A stretch of 33,747 bases of DNA from JBKBKN01 sp046294625 (lineage in GTDB: Bacteria > Bacteroidota > Bacteroidia > M30B66), in contig JBKBKN010000029.1 in the NCBI GenBank assembly GCA_046294625.1, positions 1 through 33,747 on the forward strand, given 5' to 3'. The first letter of the stretch is position 1. Each line of letters begins with the position of its first letter. Shown piece by piece: positions 24,892-33,299 of this stretch. Below the pieces are notes generated by a model. The model ran no database searches and was not told the DNA's origin. It worked only from the letters and a program-made list of their open reading frames with translations. Both the position numbers and the translations under genes were made by a program.

Positions 24892-25926
24892 ATGTTTAGA
24901 TTTGAGAACATAGAAATGCTGTATGCACTGGTGCTGATACCATTGTTCTTGCTGCTATTTATATCACGCATGGCATGGAAGCGTAAAGCTATTAAGCGAT
25001 TTGGAGATCCGGCACTTGTAGAATTGCTCATGCCCAATAGGAGTAATACTAAAATTGTGCTAAAGTTTACACTCATGAGTCTGGCTTTGGCTTCGCTGAT
25101 CGTGGCACTAGCCAATCCGCAAATAGGGTCAAAAATTGAAGAAGCCAAACGTAAAGGAGTTGATCTAATGATTGTGCTGGATGTTTCCAATAGCATGATG
25201 GCAGAAGATATTAAGCCGAATCGACTGGAGAGAGCAAAGCAAGCTATCTCCAAGCTCCTGAGTAAGTTGAAAGGAGACCGCATAGGCATAGTAGTGTTTG
25301 CGGGTGAGTCTTTTTTGCAATTGCCGATCACCAACGATTACGCTGCTGCGAAACTTTACCTAGAATCCATTAGCACCAAAAGTGTCAACACACAGGGAAC
25401 AGCTATTGGAGATGCATTACGAAGAGCAACCAAACATTTTCCTTTAAAAGCAAAGAAAAACCGGGCGATTATCCTTATTACAGATGGAGAGAATCATGAA
25501 GATGATGCAGTATCGGCAGTGAAAGCAGCTGTGGATGATGGTATAGTTGTATTTACCTTAGGCATGGGTACGCTTCAGGGTGCGCCGATTCCCATTTTCA
25601 ACAACAATCAACGGGCCGGCTACAAGAAGGATCGTAACGAAAACACCATCATTACCAAACTGAATCCTGATATGCTTGCTGAATTAGCTCGTTTGGGAGG
25701 CGGAAAATTTATTCAAGCCAGCAATGCAGATGTAGGTCTTGACTATTTATTCACGGAAATCAATAATTTGGAGCAGGTTGAATTCACTTCACGTATGATT
25801 ACCGATTATGAAGATCGTTACTACATCTTTGTGGCATTGGCATTGCTATTGCTTATTGCAGAATCTTTTCTGCACGAAAAGAAAAATAAATTGGTAAACA
25901 GAATCAAATTATTTTCAAACCGTTGA
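24892..25926 (+). CDS. batB: BatB, von Willebrand A-domain membrane protein
   Basis: 344 residues, a paralogue of the preceding BatA with the same plan: N-terminal helices at about 8-25 and 57-75, a VWA domain with MIDAS Asp97-x-Ser99-x-Ser101 (VLDVSNSMMAED), Thr170 (TQGTAIGDAL) and Asp198 (LITDGEN), and a C-terminal helix (YYIFVALALLLLIAESFL). The VWA domain faces the periplasm if topology follows the family. Gap to BatA is 3 bases and to BatC 4 bases. The intact MIDAS suggests metal-dependent ligand binding within the Bat complex. Confidence 0.9.
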   Translation: MFRFENIEMLYALVLIPLFLLLFISRMAWKRKAIKRFGDPALVELLMPNRSNTKIVLKFTLMSLALASLIVALANPQIGSKIEEAKRKGVDLMIVLDVSNSMMAEDIKPNRLERAKQAISKLLSKLKGDRIGIVVFAGESFLQLPITNDYAAAKLYLESISTKSVNTQGTAIGDALRRATKHFPLKAKKNRAIILITDGENHEDDAVSAVKAAVDDGIVVFTLGMGTLQGAPIPIFNNNQRAGYKKDRNENTIITKLNPDMLAELARLGGGKFIQASNADVGLDYLFTEINNLEQVEFTSRMITDYEDRYYIFVALALLLLIAESFLHEKKNKLVNRIKLFSNR

Positions 25927-25930
25927 TGTC

Positions 25931-26641
25931 ATGAAGGAGCTGTTAAAACATATCCAATTTTCGCTGCTGAGCTTCATGCCGCTATTTATAGCAATACTTT
26001 TTGCTTCAGATCTATTGGGGCAATCAGCCAGCAAGCATATCAGAGAAGGTAATAAGCTGTATCGCGAAGAAAAGTTCGATGAAGCAGAAATCAAATACCG
26101 AAAGTCGCTTGAACGAAAGTCCGACAATGTGGCAGGTCAATTTAACCTGGCCAATGCCTTATATAAGATGGGTAAGTATGATGAAGCTTCTGCTATTCTT
26201 GATACCCTTGCAGGTAATATTTCATCGAAGGAAAACAAAGCGAAGATTTATCATAACCTTGGAAATAGTTTGTTGAAGAGCAATGAATACCAGCGAAGCG
26301 TAGACGCTTATAAAAAGGCTTTGAAGCTTAATGCAGAAGATGAAGATACGCGTTACAACCTTGCTTATGCCATGGAAAAGCTGAAACAGCAGCAACAAAA
26401 GCAGCAAAAGCAGGAACAAAAGCAAGATAAGGAGCAGAAACAAGATAAGAATCAGGAAAAGGAAAAGGAAGAGGAAAAGGAGCAACAGCAGCAGCAACAG
26501 CAAGAACAGCAGAAAGACAAATTAAGCAGAGAGGATGCTGAACGGATGCTCGACGCGCTCAATCAAGAAGAAAAAGATTTACATAAAGAAAAGGCAAAGC
26601 AACGCAAAGCAGGTGCAGTAAAAGTTGAAAAAGACTGGTAA
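25931..26641 (+). CDS. batC: BatC, TPR protein with Gln/Lys/Glu-rich tail
   Basis: 236 residues. Signal peptide or anchor at about 10-31 (FSLLSFMPLFIAILFASDLLG), then at least three TPR units at about residues 34-150 (ASKHIREGNKLYREEKFDEA, GQFNLANALYKMGKYDEA, AKIYHNLGNSLLKSNEYQRS). Residues about 151-200 are almost only Gln, Lys, Glu and Asp, encoded by a purine-rich stretch (about 26380-26520). The final 35 residues are charged and helical. TPRs suggest a scaffold for the other Bat proteins in the envelope. The stop overlaps the BatD start by one base (TAATG). Confidence 0.88.
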   Translation: MKELLKHIQFSLLSFMPLFIAILFASDLLGQSASKHIREGNKLYREEKFDEAEIKYRKSLERKSDNVAGQFNLANALYKMGKYDEASAILDTLAGNISSKENKAKIYHNLGNSLLKSNEYQRSVDAYKKALKLNAEDEDTRYNLAYAMEKLKQQQQKQQKQEQKQDKEQKQDKNQEKEKEEEKEQQQQQQQEQQKDKLSREDAERMLDALNQEEKDLHKEKAKQRKAGAVKVEKDW

Positions 26642-28482
26642 TGAAAGGTAGGATACACACATACAGATGGTTGATACTGTTATTCTTTTGGATTGCAGGA
26701 ATCGTTCATACAACCGCTCAGGAAATCAAGTTTTTCGGATCCGTATCTAAATCCAAGGTTTCGATTGGCGAAGTGTTTCAATTGTCCTATACGGTTAATG
26801 TGAGCGCTCAGCGATTCGATGGTCCGGATTTAACTGATTTTGTCAACTATGGCGGTCCCAATCAATCTTCCAGTGTACAGATTGTAAATGGACAAATGAC
26901 GCAATCGTTTACCTTCTTCTATAGGCTTGCAGCAAGAAAAGAGGGGAAGTTTACCATTAGTCCGGCTACTGTTACCTTAGCCAATGGCAAAATAAAATCG
27001 AACACGATCGACATCGAAGTAGTTGCAGCATCGGCTCAAACTAATCCGGGTCAGCAACAAAGTGGCGGTCAAACTGCACCTCAGCGGCAGCAGCAACCAG
27101 CATCAGGAGTGAGTGATGACAAGCTTTTTATCAAAGCATCGGTAAGTAAGTCCGAAGTTTATCAGAATGAACAGATTGTTGTTACCTATAAGCTATATTC
27201 TAAGTTTGGCAGTATCAACATCAGCGATTTCAAATTCCCGAGTTTCAACGGATTTTATTCTTATGAAATTGAATCTTCCAAAAACACTACGCTTCAACAA
27301 GAAGTTTACAATGGTGAAATGTTTTATGCAGCTGAGTTGAAGCAAACCATTTTGCTTCCTCAAAGAAGTGGTGTGTTAGACATTCCGGCGCTTGAAGCTG
27401 AATTTATTGTTAGAGAAAGAACTGCCCCTCAATCGATTTTTGAGCAGTTTTTTGGTGGAGGCTATCGTGATGTGAATTTTAAAACCAAGAGCAGACCACT
27501 CAAAATCAAGGTAAACTCATTTCCCAACCAAGGTAAGCCGGCCAATTTTTCAGGTGCTACGGGCGATTTCAGCATAAAAGCTGAAATGGATAAGTCAAGT
27601 GTGAAAACCAATGATGCTGTGAATTTGAAAGTAACGATTAACGGCAAGGGTAGCATTAAACTCATCGATAAAATAAATATTGACTTTCCCGTAGAGTGGG
27701 AAGTGTATGATCCGCAAATAACGGATAAGGTTAGCATCACCGCTGCCGGTATCGGTGGTTCTAGAACCTTTGAATATCTCATCATCCCCAAGGCAGGAGG
27801 AAAATACAGTCTTGGACCTATCGTATTCGATTATTTCGATCCCATTAAGCGAAGCTATGTAAGTACCACAAGCGATGCTATATCCATAGACGTAGAGCGA
27901 GGTAAAGACGATCCGGTTTATTCATCGGGCCGACAGGGCAGTAAATCCGAAGTGAAAATATTAGGCACGGATATCCGTTTCATCTCATCAAAACCAGGAA
28001 GCTTGATTGTAAAGAAACCAGGAAGTTTCTTTGGGTCAAGTCTCTTCTATACGCTTGCAATTATTCCACCGATTTTGATATTACTAATGTTTGCCTTCAA
28101 ACGCTACAAAGACAAAGAAAATGCGGATGTGAGCGGTATGAAAATTCGCAAAGCGGGAACTCTAGCGCAAACCAGGCTCAAGTATGCTATGCAAGCAATG
28201 AAATCCAATAATAAAGAGCAGTTTTTCCAAGAAACTAGTAAAGCTCTTTTTGGATTTATCGGAGATAAATTTTTGATATCACCGGGCGAGTTATCACGAG
28301 ATACCATTCAGCAAAAGTTGAGTGGGAAAGGAATAAATCAACAAACCATTGCCGATGTAATTAAAGTATTAGATCAATGTGAACTTGCTCGATTTGCCCC
28401 ATCGCAAACTATGGATATGCAAGCAGTGTATGAACAGTCGCTCAAACTAATTCAGATATTGAACCAAAGTGTGAAGAAATGA
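26641..28482 (+). CDS. batD: BatD, oxygen-tolerance envelope protein
   Basis: 613 residues. Signal peptide at about 9-26 (WLILLFFWIAGIVHTTAQ). A large periplasmic part has repeated beta domains that open with near-identical wording: VSKSKVSIGEVFQLSYTV at residue 35, VSKSEVYQNEQIVVTYKL near 167 and MDKSSVKTNDAVNLKVTI near 317. A Gln/Pro-rich linker (about 138-157) separates the first two. One membrane helix lies near residue 465-483 (FYTLAIIPPILILLMFAFKRY), followed by a cytoplasmic tail with the helical block also seen in the third operon gene. The batE start overlaps its stop by 4 bases (ATGA). Confidence 0.9.
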   Translation: MKGRIHTYRWLILLFFWIAGIVHTTAQEIKFFGSVSKSKVSIGEVFQLSYTVNVSAQRFDGPDLTDFVNYGGPNQSSSVQIVNGQMTQSFTFFYRLAARKEGKFTISPATVTLANGKIKSNTIDIEVVAASAQTNPGQQQSGGQTAPQRQQQPASGVSDDKLFIKASVSKSEVYQNEQIVVTYKLYSKFGSINISDFKFPSFNGFYSYEIESSKNTTLQQEVYNGEMFYAAELKQTILLPQRSGVLDIPALEAEFIVRERTAPQSIFEQFFGGGYRDVNFKTKSRPLKIKVNSFPNQGKPANFSGATGDFSIKAEMDKSSVKTNDAVNLKVTINGKGSIKLIDKINIDFPVEWEVYDPQITDKVSITAAGIGGSRTFEYLIIPKAGGKYSLGPIVFDYFDPIKRSYVSTTSDAISIDVERGKDDPVYSSGRQGSKSEVKILGTDIRFISSKPGSLIVKKPGSFFGSSLFYTLAIIPPILILLMFAFKRYKDKENADVSGMKIRKAGTLAQTRLKYAMQAMKSNNKEQFFQETSKALFGFIGDKFLISPGELSRDTIQQKLSGKGINQQTIADVIKVLDQCELARFAPSQTMDMQAVYEQSLKLIQILNQSVKK

Positions 28483-29240
28483 GAAAGTATTTAATCATAC
28501 TATGTCTTTTGCCTGCTATGCTCATAGCGGGAAGTAAAGGCCCGGCAGAGCAGCTTTTCGAACAAGGTGTAAAATCATACACCAATGGCGATTACCAACA
28601 GGCAGCAGCTCAATGGATGGAAATAAATCAAGCTTATTCGCTTAGTTCGCCTGAGCTTTTTTTTAATTTGGGTAACGCTTATTTTAAATTAACCGATTAT
28701 CCCAGTGCTATTTTGTTCTACGAAAGAGCAATAAAACTTGACCCTTCTTATGAAGATGCCATCTACAATCTCAATGTAGCTAATATGCGCATCACTGATA
28801 AGATTGAGCCACTTCCTGAGCTTTTTTATCAGACATGGTTTAAATCTATTGTGAATTTGTTCAATGCCAATCAGTGGTCCATTCTTTTTCTAATCACACT
28901 TTTAGTTGCCACTGCAATGTTTGCCCTTTATATTTTTTCAAATACCATGCGCTTGCGAAAGAATGGTTTTTATGGCGGAGTTGCACTTTTCGTGCTGGCT
29001 ACACTATTTTTCTATTTTGGTTCAGAAAAACACAGAAAAAGTGAAGTAGAGAAAAATGCTATTGTATTCATAGCACGCAGTCCGGTGAAAAGCTCACCAA
29101 GTGAGATGGGGACTGACTTGTTTTTTATTCATGCAGGCACCAAAGTGCTGATTGTCGATCAGATTGGCAATTGGGTTAAAATCAAGATTCCGGATGGAAA
29201 CCAAGGCTGGGTTGAATCAGAACATTTGGAGAAGATCTAA
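28479..29240 (+). CDS. batE: BatE, TPR and SH3-domain membrane protein
   Basis: 253 residues. Signal peptide at about 1-17, TPR repeats at about 22-105 (AEQLFEQGVKSYTNGDYQQA, LFFNLGNAYFKLTDYPSAI, AIKLDPSYEDAIYNLNVANM), two membrane helices at about 130-152 and 162-182, and a C-terminal bacterial SH3-like domain at about 192-251 (AIVFIARSPVKSSPSE, VLIVDQIGNWVKIKIPDGNQGWV). Last gene of the operon. It ends 9 bases before the stop of the convergent purF, and no terminator hairpin is visible between the two. Confidence 0.9.
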   Translation: MRKYLIILCLLPAMLIAGSKGPAEQLFEQGVKSYTNGDYQQAAAQWMEINQAYSLSSPELFFNLGNAYFKLTDYPSAILFYERAIKLDPSYEDAIYNLNVANMRITDKIEPLPELFYQTWFKSIVNLFNANQWSILFLITLLVATAMFALYIFSNTMRLRKNGFYGGVALFVLATLFFYFGSEKHRKSEVEKNAIVFIARSPVKSSPSEMGTDLFFIHAGTKVLIVDQIGNWVKIKIPDGNQGWVESEHLEKI

Positions 29241-29249
29241 TAAACCAGC

Positions 29250-31151
29250 TTAATAAGCGCGCTCGTTTACCTTTTTGTAATAATTGATAAAAGCTTTATT
29301 CACCACCTTGTTTCCTCCCGGTGTGGGATAATTACCCGAAAAATACCAGTCTCCCTTATGGTTTGGAGAAGCCTGATGAAGGTTATCCAATGTTTGGTAA
29401 ATCACTTTTACTTCTGCTTTTACATCATGTGGTTTAACCAGTTGGGCGATTTCATCAGAGATTTCATTGTCTGTGAAAGGTTCATATATTTCTTTCACAT
29501 AGTTTACCACATTTTCTTTTTTGTAATGTTCCTGAGCGAGACATTTCTCAAAAACTTGATCGATGATAAATTCGGTTTTGTTTTTTTCGTGAAGCGAAAT
29601 AGCTGCCTGAAAGGCTATGAAATCGCCTAGCTTAGCCATATCAATGCCATAGCAGTCCGGAAAACGGATTTGCGGCGCAGAAGAAACGATAATAATCTTC
29701 TTGGGATTGAGCCTGTCAAGCATCTTAAGAATGCTTTGTTTAAGCGTGGTGCCTCTCACGATCGAATCATCAATCACAACTAACGTGTCTTTCTCCGGAA
29801 CCACAGTACCATAAGTGATATCATAAACGTGTGCCACCATTTCATCACGCTGCACATCTTCGGTGATAAAAGTACGGAGCTTCACATCCTTGATAGCAAT
29901 CTTCTCTACTCGTGCTTTCTGATTGAGAATTTGTTTAAGTTTCTCTTTATCCAGTGAATTTGAAGCATTTAAAATGGCTTGAAGCTTTTGTTCATCCAGA
30001 TGCTCTTCAATACCCTTAAGTAGGCCAAGAAATGCAGTTTCAGCAGTATTGGGTATGAAGGAGAAAACTGTATTTTCCAAGTCCTGATCTACTGCATCAA
30101 GCACTTTTTGTGTAAGTAATCTTCCAAGCTCTTTTCGCTCTCTATATATATTGGCATCGCTACCACGCGAAAAATAGATGCGCTCAAATGAGCAGCTCTT
30201 TTTTTCTAAAGGTTCACGAATGATTTGCTCCGAAAAATCTCCATTTCTTTTGATAATCAGCGCATTGCCCGGGTCGAGTTCTTTCACACTTTCAAATGGC
30301 ACGTTAAAAACGGTTTGCAGTACTGGTCTTTCGGAAGTTACAGCTATCACTTCATCATTGGCAATGTAATAAGCAGGTCTGATACCATTAGGGTCGCGCA
30401 GAGCAAATGCATCTCCATGCCCCAGCATACCTGTGATGACATAGCCACCGTCAAATCTTTTTGATGCCTGTCTGAGCACTTCTGCCAAGTCAATATTTTT
30501 AGCTATTCGATTGGAGATCTCTGCATTGGGATAGCCCAATTTTTTGTACTCCTGAAAAAGTCTTTGATTTTCAACATCGATGAAATGCCCAATTTTTTCT
30601 AGCACCGTTACGGTGTCGGCGAATTCGATCGGGTGTTGACCCAATTCAAGCAATTGCTCAAACTGCTCTTCTACATTGGTCAGATTAAAATTGCCGGCAA
30701 CCACCAGATTGCGCGACATCCAGTTGTTTTGACGAAGAAAGGGATGACAATTTTCAATATTGTTTTTCCCAAAAGTGCCGTAGCGAAGATGCCCCATCAG
30801 CAATTCGCCGAAAATAGGAACTTCAGTTTTTAAGTAATCAGGATCATTAAACCTACCTGGAGCTCGTTCATGTGCTTCTGCAAATCCTTCGTTCACTTTC
30901 TTGAAAATATCCTTCAAAGGCTGTGCAGCATTAGACCGAATTCTTCCGATGTATCGGTTGCCTGCCGGAACATTGAATTTGATACAGGCTACGCCGGCGC
31001 CATCTTGTCCGCGGTTGTGCTGTTTTTCAAGAAGTAAGTTTAATTTATTAACTCCGTAAAGTATGCTCCCGTATTTGTCTTTGTAGTAGTCAAGTGGTTT
31101 AAGGAGTCGCAGCAACACAATGCCGCATTCGTGTTTGATTTGATCGCTCAT
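29250..31151 (-). CDS. purF: Amidophosphoribosyltransferase, long Bacteroidota form
   Basis: 633 residues, cytosolic. Catalyses the first committed step of purine synthesis, PRPP plus glutamine to 5-phosphoribosylamine. The N-terminal class II glutamine amidotransferase domain has a short 8-residue leader before the nucleophile Cys9 (MSDQIKHECG), then QHNRGQDGAG, LMGHLRYGTFG and NCHPF. The phosphoribosyltransferase part has the PRPP loop VVIDDSIVRGTTLKQSI and FPDCYGIDM. It is about 150 residues longer than the usual PurF. Extra material includes a helical insert (about residues 365-405, ILNASNSLDKEKLKQILNQ) and an extended C-terminus. Such long forms are typical of Bacteroidota. No other purine genes are nearby. 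The minus-strand gene upstream is the ktrA-like gene, 90 bases away. Confidence 0.85.
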   Translation of the reverse strand: MSDQIKHECGIVLLRLLKPLDYYKDKYGSILYGVNKLNLLLEKQHNRGQDGAGVACIKFNVPAGNRYIGRIRSNAAQPLKDIFKKVNEGFAEAHERAPGRFNDPDYLKTEVPIFGELLMGHLRYGTFGKNNIENCHPFLRQNNWMSRNLVVAGNFNLTNVEEQFEQLLELGQHPIEFADTVTVLEKIGHFIDVENQRLFQEYKKLGYPNAEISNRIAKNIDLAEVLRQASKRFDGGYVITGMLGHGDAFALRDPNGIRPAYYIANDEVIAVTSERPVLQTVFNVPFESVKELDPGNALIIKRNGDFSEQIIREPLEKKSCSFERIYFSRGSDANIYRERKELGRLLTQKVLDAVDQDLENTVFSFIPNTAETAFLGLLKGIEEHLDEQKLQAILNASNSLDKEKLKQILNQKARVEKIAIKDVKLRTFITEDVQRDEMVAHVYDITYGTVVPEKDTLVVIDDSIVRGTTLKQSILKMLDRLNPKKIIIVSSAPQIRFPDCYGIDMAKLGDFIAFQAAISLHEKNKTEFIIDQVFEKCLAQEHYKKENVVNYVKEIYEPFTDNEISDEIAQLVKPHDVKAEVKVIYQTLDNLHQASPNHKGDWYFSGNYPTPGGNKVVNKAFINYYKKVNERAY

Positions 31152-31241
31152 GGAGAAGGTTAAGCCTTAGCTTTTTGAATGATGCAAAGTAAGCCCATTT
31201 TTGAGAGATATCAAACAGCAGTTTGAAAAAGCAAATGCTGA

Positions 31242-31922
31242 TTAATCAAGGAATTTCTTGAAGTCTGATTCTTTCCCAAAAACCACAAGGACATCATGTT
31301 CCCGTAGTTGTTCATCCGGATTCAACACACCCAATACCTGCTTTTTCTTTACTTTGAGATTCAGCAAATTGCTTTTCTCTACTTCTCTCTTGAGCGTAAT
31401 CACGTTGAGGTTGTAGCGATTGCGGATGTCTGCATCACTGATTTTATAGCCGATGTATCTTTTAGGAACATTCACTTCGATCAGGCTGTATTCTTCAGAA
31501 ATACCAACAGCATTGATCACTCCCTTCATTTCTAAGGTATGAGCCAGGCGTTCGGCAGAATCCTGTTCTGGTCTTACGATTTCGTCCACACCAATGGCCT
31601 CTAGCACATTTTGGTGCAGTGGTGAAATCGCTCTGGCAATGAGTCTTTTGGCTTTCATTTGTTTGAAAGTAGCTGTAGCCATTACCGATGCACCGAAGTC
31701 TTCACCAATACCCACAATCACCACATCCGTATCTTTTAGCGGGAGTGAGCCCACTGACAGTTGATCGGTACAGTCCATACAGATGGTATGCGAAATCTGA
31801 TTCTTGTACATTTCCACATGACTCATTTTGTTATCAAGCCCTATCACTTCGTGACCAAGTGATGTGAGTTCTGTGGCAAGTGACGAACCAAAATAGCCAA
31901 GTCCAACGACAATAAATTTCAT
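31242..31922 (-). CDS. KtrA/TrkA-type potassium channel regulatory subunit (RCK)
   Basis: 226 residues, cytosolic. RCK_N (TrkA-N) Rossmann domain with VVGLGYFGSSLATEL (GxGxxG near residue 7-12) and the acidic residue ending strand 2 (VIGLD). It continues to about residue 130, followed by an RCK_C (TrkA-C) domain at about 140-226 (LIEVNVPKRYIGYKISD, LREHDVLVVFGKESD). These subunits bind nucleotides and gate a KtrB/TrkH-type potassium transporter. No transporter gene is present in the window, although ktrA usually lies beside ktrB. The ATG at 31922 is preferred to a TTG at 31949, which adds nine unsupported residues. Confidence 0.88.
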   Translation of the reverse strand: MKFIVVGLGYFGSSLATELTSLGHEVIGLDNKMSHVEMYKNQISHTICMDCTDQLSVGSLPLKDTDVVIVGIGEDFGASVMATATFKQMKAKRLIARAISPLHQNVLEAIGVDEIVRPEQDSAERLAHTLEMKGVINAVGISEEYSLIEVNVPKRYIGYKISDADIRNRYNLNVITLKREVEKSNLLNLKVKKKQVLGVLNPDEQLREHDVLVVFGKESDFKKFLD

Positions 31923-32041
31923 AGCAAGAATTTTTTGAATCCCTTGCAAATTAAATGTTTTATTAGTGTAAAGCGAAGTAATTTTAAGGTGAAAAAATCA
32001 GCTGCTTCTCAACAGATTAAGAATCTTGTTTTCTTTGCTGC

Positions 32042-32539
32042 ATGCAGAAAAGTCAATACTACATCGATCAACTTCAACTTCAACCACATCCCGAAGGAGG
32101 CTGGTATGCCGAAACCTATCGATCGGATGTCAAACAAGAGTTTCCTGATTTAAAAATTCAGGGCTTACGAAATCTTTCCACTGCAATATATTTTCTGATA
32201 CCTGATGGTAGTTTTTCTGCATTTCATCGTATCAAAAGCGATGAATTATGGCATCATTATGATGGTGGCAATTTGATCATTGTAGTAATAAATGCTGCCG
32301 GGGAGCTTGATGTTCTCAAGCTGGGTAAAGATGTGGAAAAAGGCTATTATCCACAGCAATTGGTTAAGGCAGGATGTTGGTTTGCTTCTTTTCCTGAGCT
32401 CGGCGCAGATTATGTGTTGTGCGGTTGCACAGTTTCACCCGGCTTCGATTTTCAGGATTTTGAATTGGCTGAGAGAGCCTATTTCTTGGAGCTATATCCG
32501 CAGCATGAAGCCTTAATTGAGAAGTTGACAAGGAATTAA
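32042..32539 (+). CDS. DUF985 (cupin_5) family protein
   Basis: 165 residues, cytosolic. The family pattern is seen throughout: LQPHPEGGWYAETYRS at residue 13, STAIYFLIPDGSFSAFHRIKSDELWHHYDGG at about 46-76 (with HR and HH as the cupin metal-site region), and WFASFPELGADYVLCGCTVSPGFDFQDFELA near the end. DUF985 proteins have a double-stranded beta-helix fold and lack an agreed function. Divergent from the KtrA gene with a 119-base gap. Its stop lies 47 bases from the convergent DUF218 gene. Confidence 0.88.
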   Translation: MQKSQYYIDQLQLQPHPEGGWYAETYRSDVKQEFPDLKIQGLRNLSTAIYFLIPDGSFSAFHRIKSDELWHHYDGGNLIIVVINAAGELDVLKLGKDVEKGYYPQQLVKAGCWFASFPELGADYVLCGCTVSPGFDFQDFELAERAYFLELYPQHEALIEKLTRN

Positions 32540-32586
32540 TTGAATCTTGCAATCATTGCTGTTAATATGTCTCTGTTGTAGAAAAA

Positions 32587-33228
32587 TTAATACTTGATCC
32601 AATAGTAAAGCAGTTTCAAATACTCATTGTTGACCATGATAAGCCCATTCTCTTTGGCCCACCATCTGTTTTCATTATAAACGAGAGAAGGTGCTCCAAC
32701 AATCAAACACTCAACATCGCTTTTTCGGAAATGAGATTGGAGCACATAGCGCATTCTGCGCGTATGAAATTTATCCGACACTACGATTATTTTCTTAAAT
32801 CCTTTTTGTTTGGAATGATGTGCAATTAGAGCAGCTTCTTCGTGCGTGCTTGTTCCTATTGGCAATGTAAAAATTACAGAATCCGGAACTCCTTCAAGTT
32901 TTAGTGCACGAGCTGTCATCTCCGCCTCGTTTAAGTCAATATCGAATAACTGAAGAAACTCGTGCTTATTCTCACCGGTGCAGTATATTTTATTTGAAAA
33001 ACCTGTAAAATACAGTTTTGCTCCTTCTTTACCTCTGGTGTCGGGACCGCCACTTAGTACATAAACCGCATCAGCCTTTTCGGGCAACTGGCTTGCTATC
33101 AGATAATTGCCGGCCATTAACATAAGTGGGTGGCGAAGGAAATATGCGATGAATAGGAAAAAGAATAAGAATAGCAGGTATCTTAAGACTTTGAATTTTT
33201 GAAATGCTAGTGTAATGTTTTTTTTCAC
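32587..33228 (-). CDS. DUF218 (YdcF/SanA/ElyC-like) membrane protein
   Basis: About 213 residues. One N-terminal membrane helix (LRYLLFLFFFLFIAYFL), then a DUF218 domain: ADAVYVLSGG, GAKLYFTGFSNKIYCTGE, STHEEAALIAHHSKQKGFKKIIVVSDKFHTRRM. DUF218 proteins such as ElyC and SanA act in the cell envelope; their chemistry is not settled. No ATG lies before the helix. The best start is GTG at 33228, giving a typical MKKNITL opening; a TTG at 33255 would add nine residues. Divergent from the next gene. Confidence 0.8.
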   Translation of the reverse strand: MKKNITLAFQKFKVLRYLLFLFFFLFIAYFLRHPLMLMAGNYLIASQLPEKADAVYVLSGGPDTRGKEGAKLYFTGFSNKIYCTGENKHEFLQLFDIDLNEAEMTARALKLEGVPDSVIFTLPIGTSTHEEAALIAHHSKQKGFKKIIVVSDKFHTRRMRYVLQSHFRKSDVECLIVGAPSLVYNENRWWAKENGLIMVNNEYLKLLYYWIKY

Positions 33229-33299
33229 CCTGCAAAAATGTTTAAAACTCTTCAACGTTATAGCATGGTTCTAAAGGTTGTTTTTTATTTTTACCGCTG

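Noticed and set aside
26222..26503. Leucine-rich open frame on the minus strand that looks like a membrane protein
   Set aside because: It is the reverse complement of the Gln/Lys/Glu codon tract in batC, which automatically reads as poly-Leu/Phe.
31152..31241. Possible hairpin AAGG-TTAAG-CCTT before a T run between the ktrA-like gene and purF
   Set aside because: The stem is only 4 bp and AT-containing, too weak to call a terminator.
32540..32586. Short palindrome GCAAT-C-ATTGC between the convergent cupin and DUF218 genes
   Set aside because: The loop is one base, the stem five, and no T run follows, so neither a terminator nor an operator can be supported.
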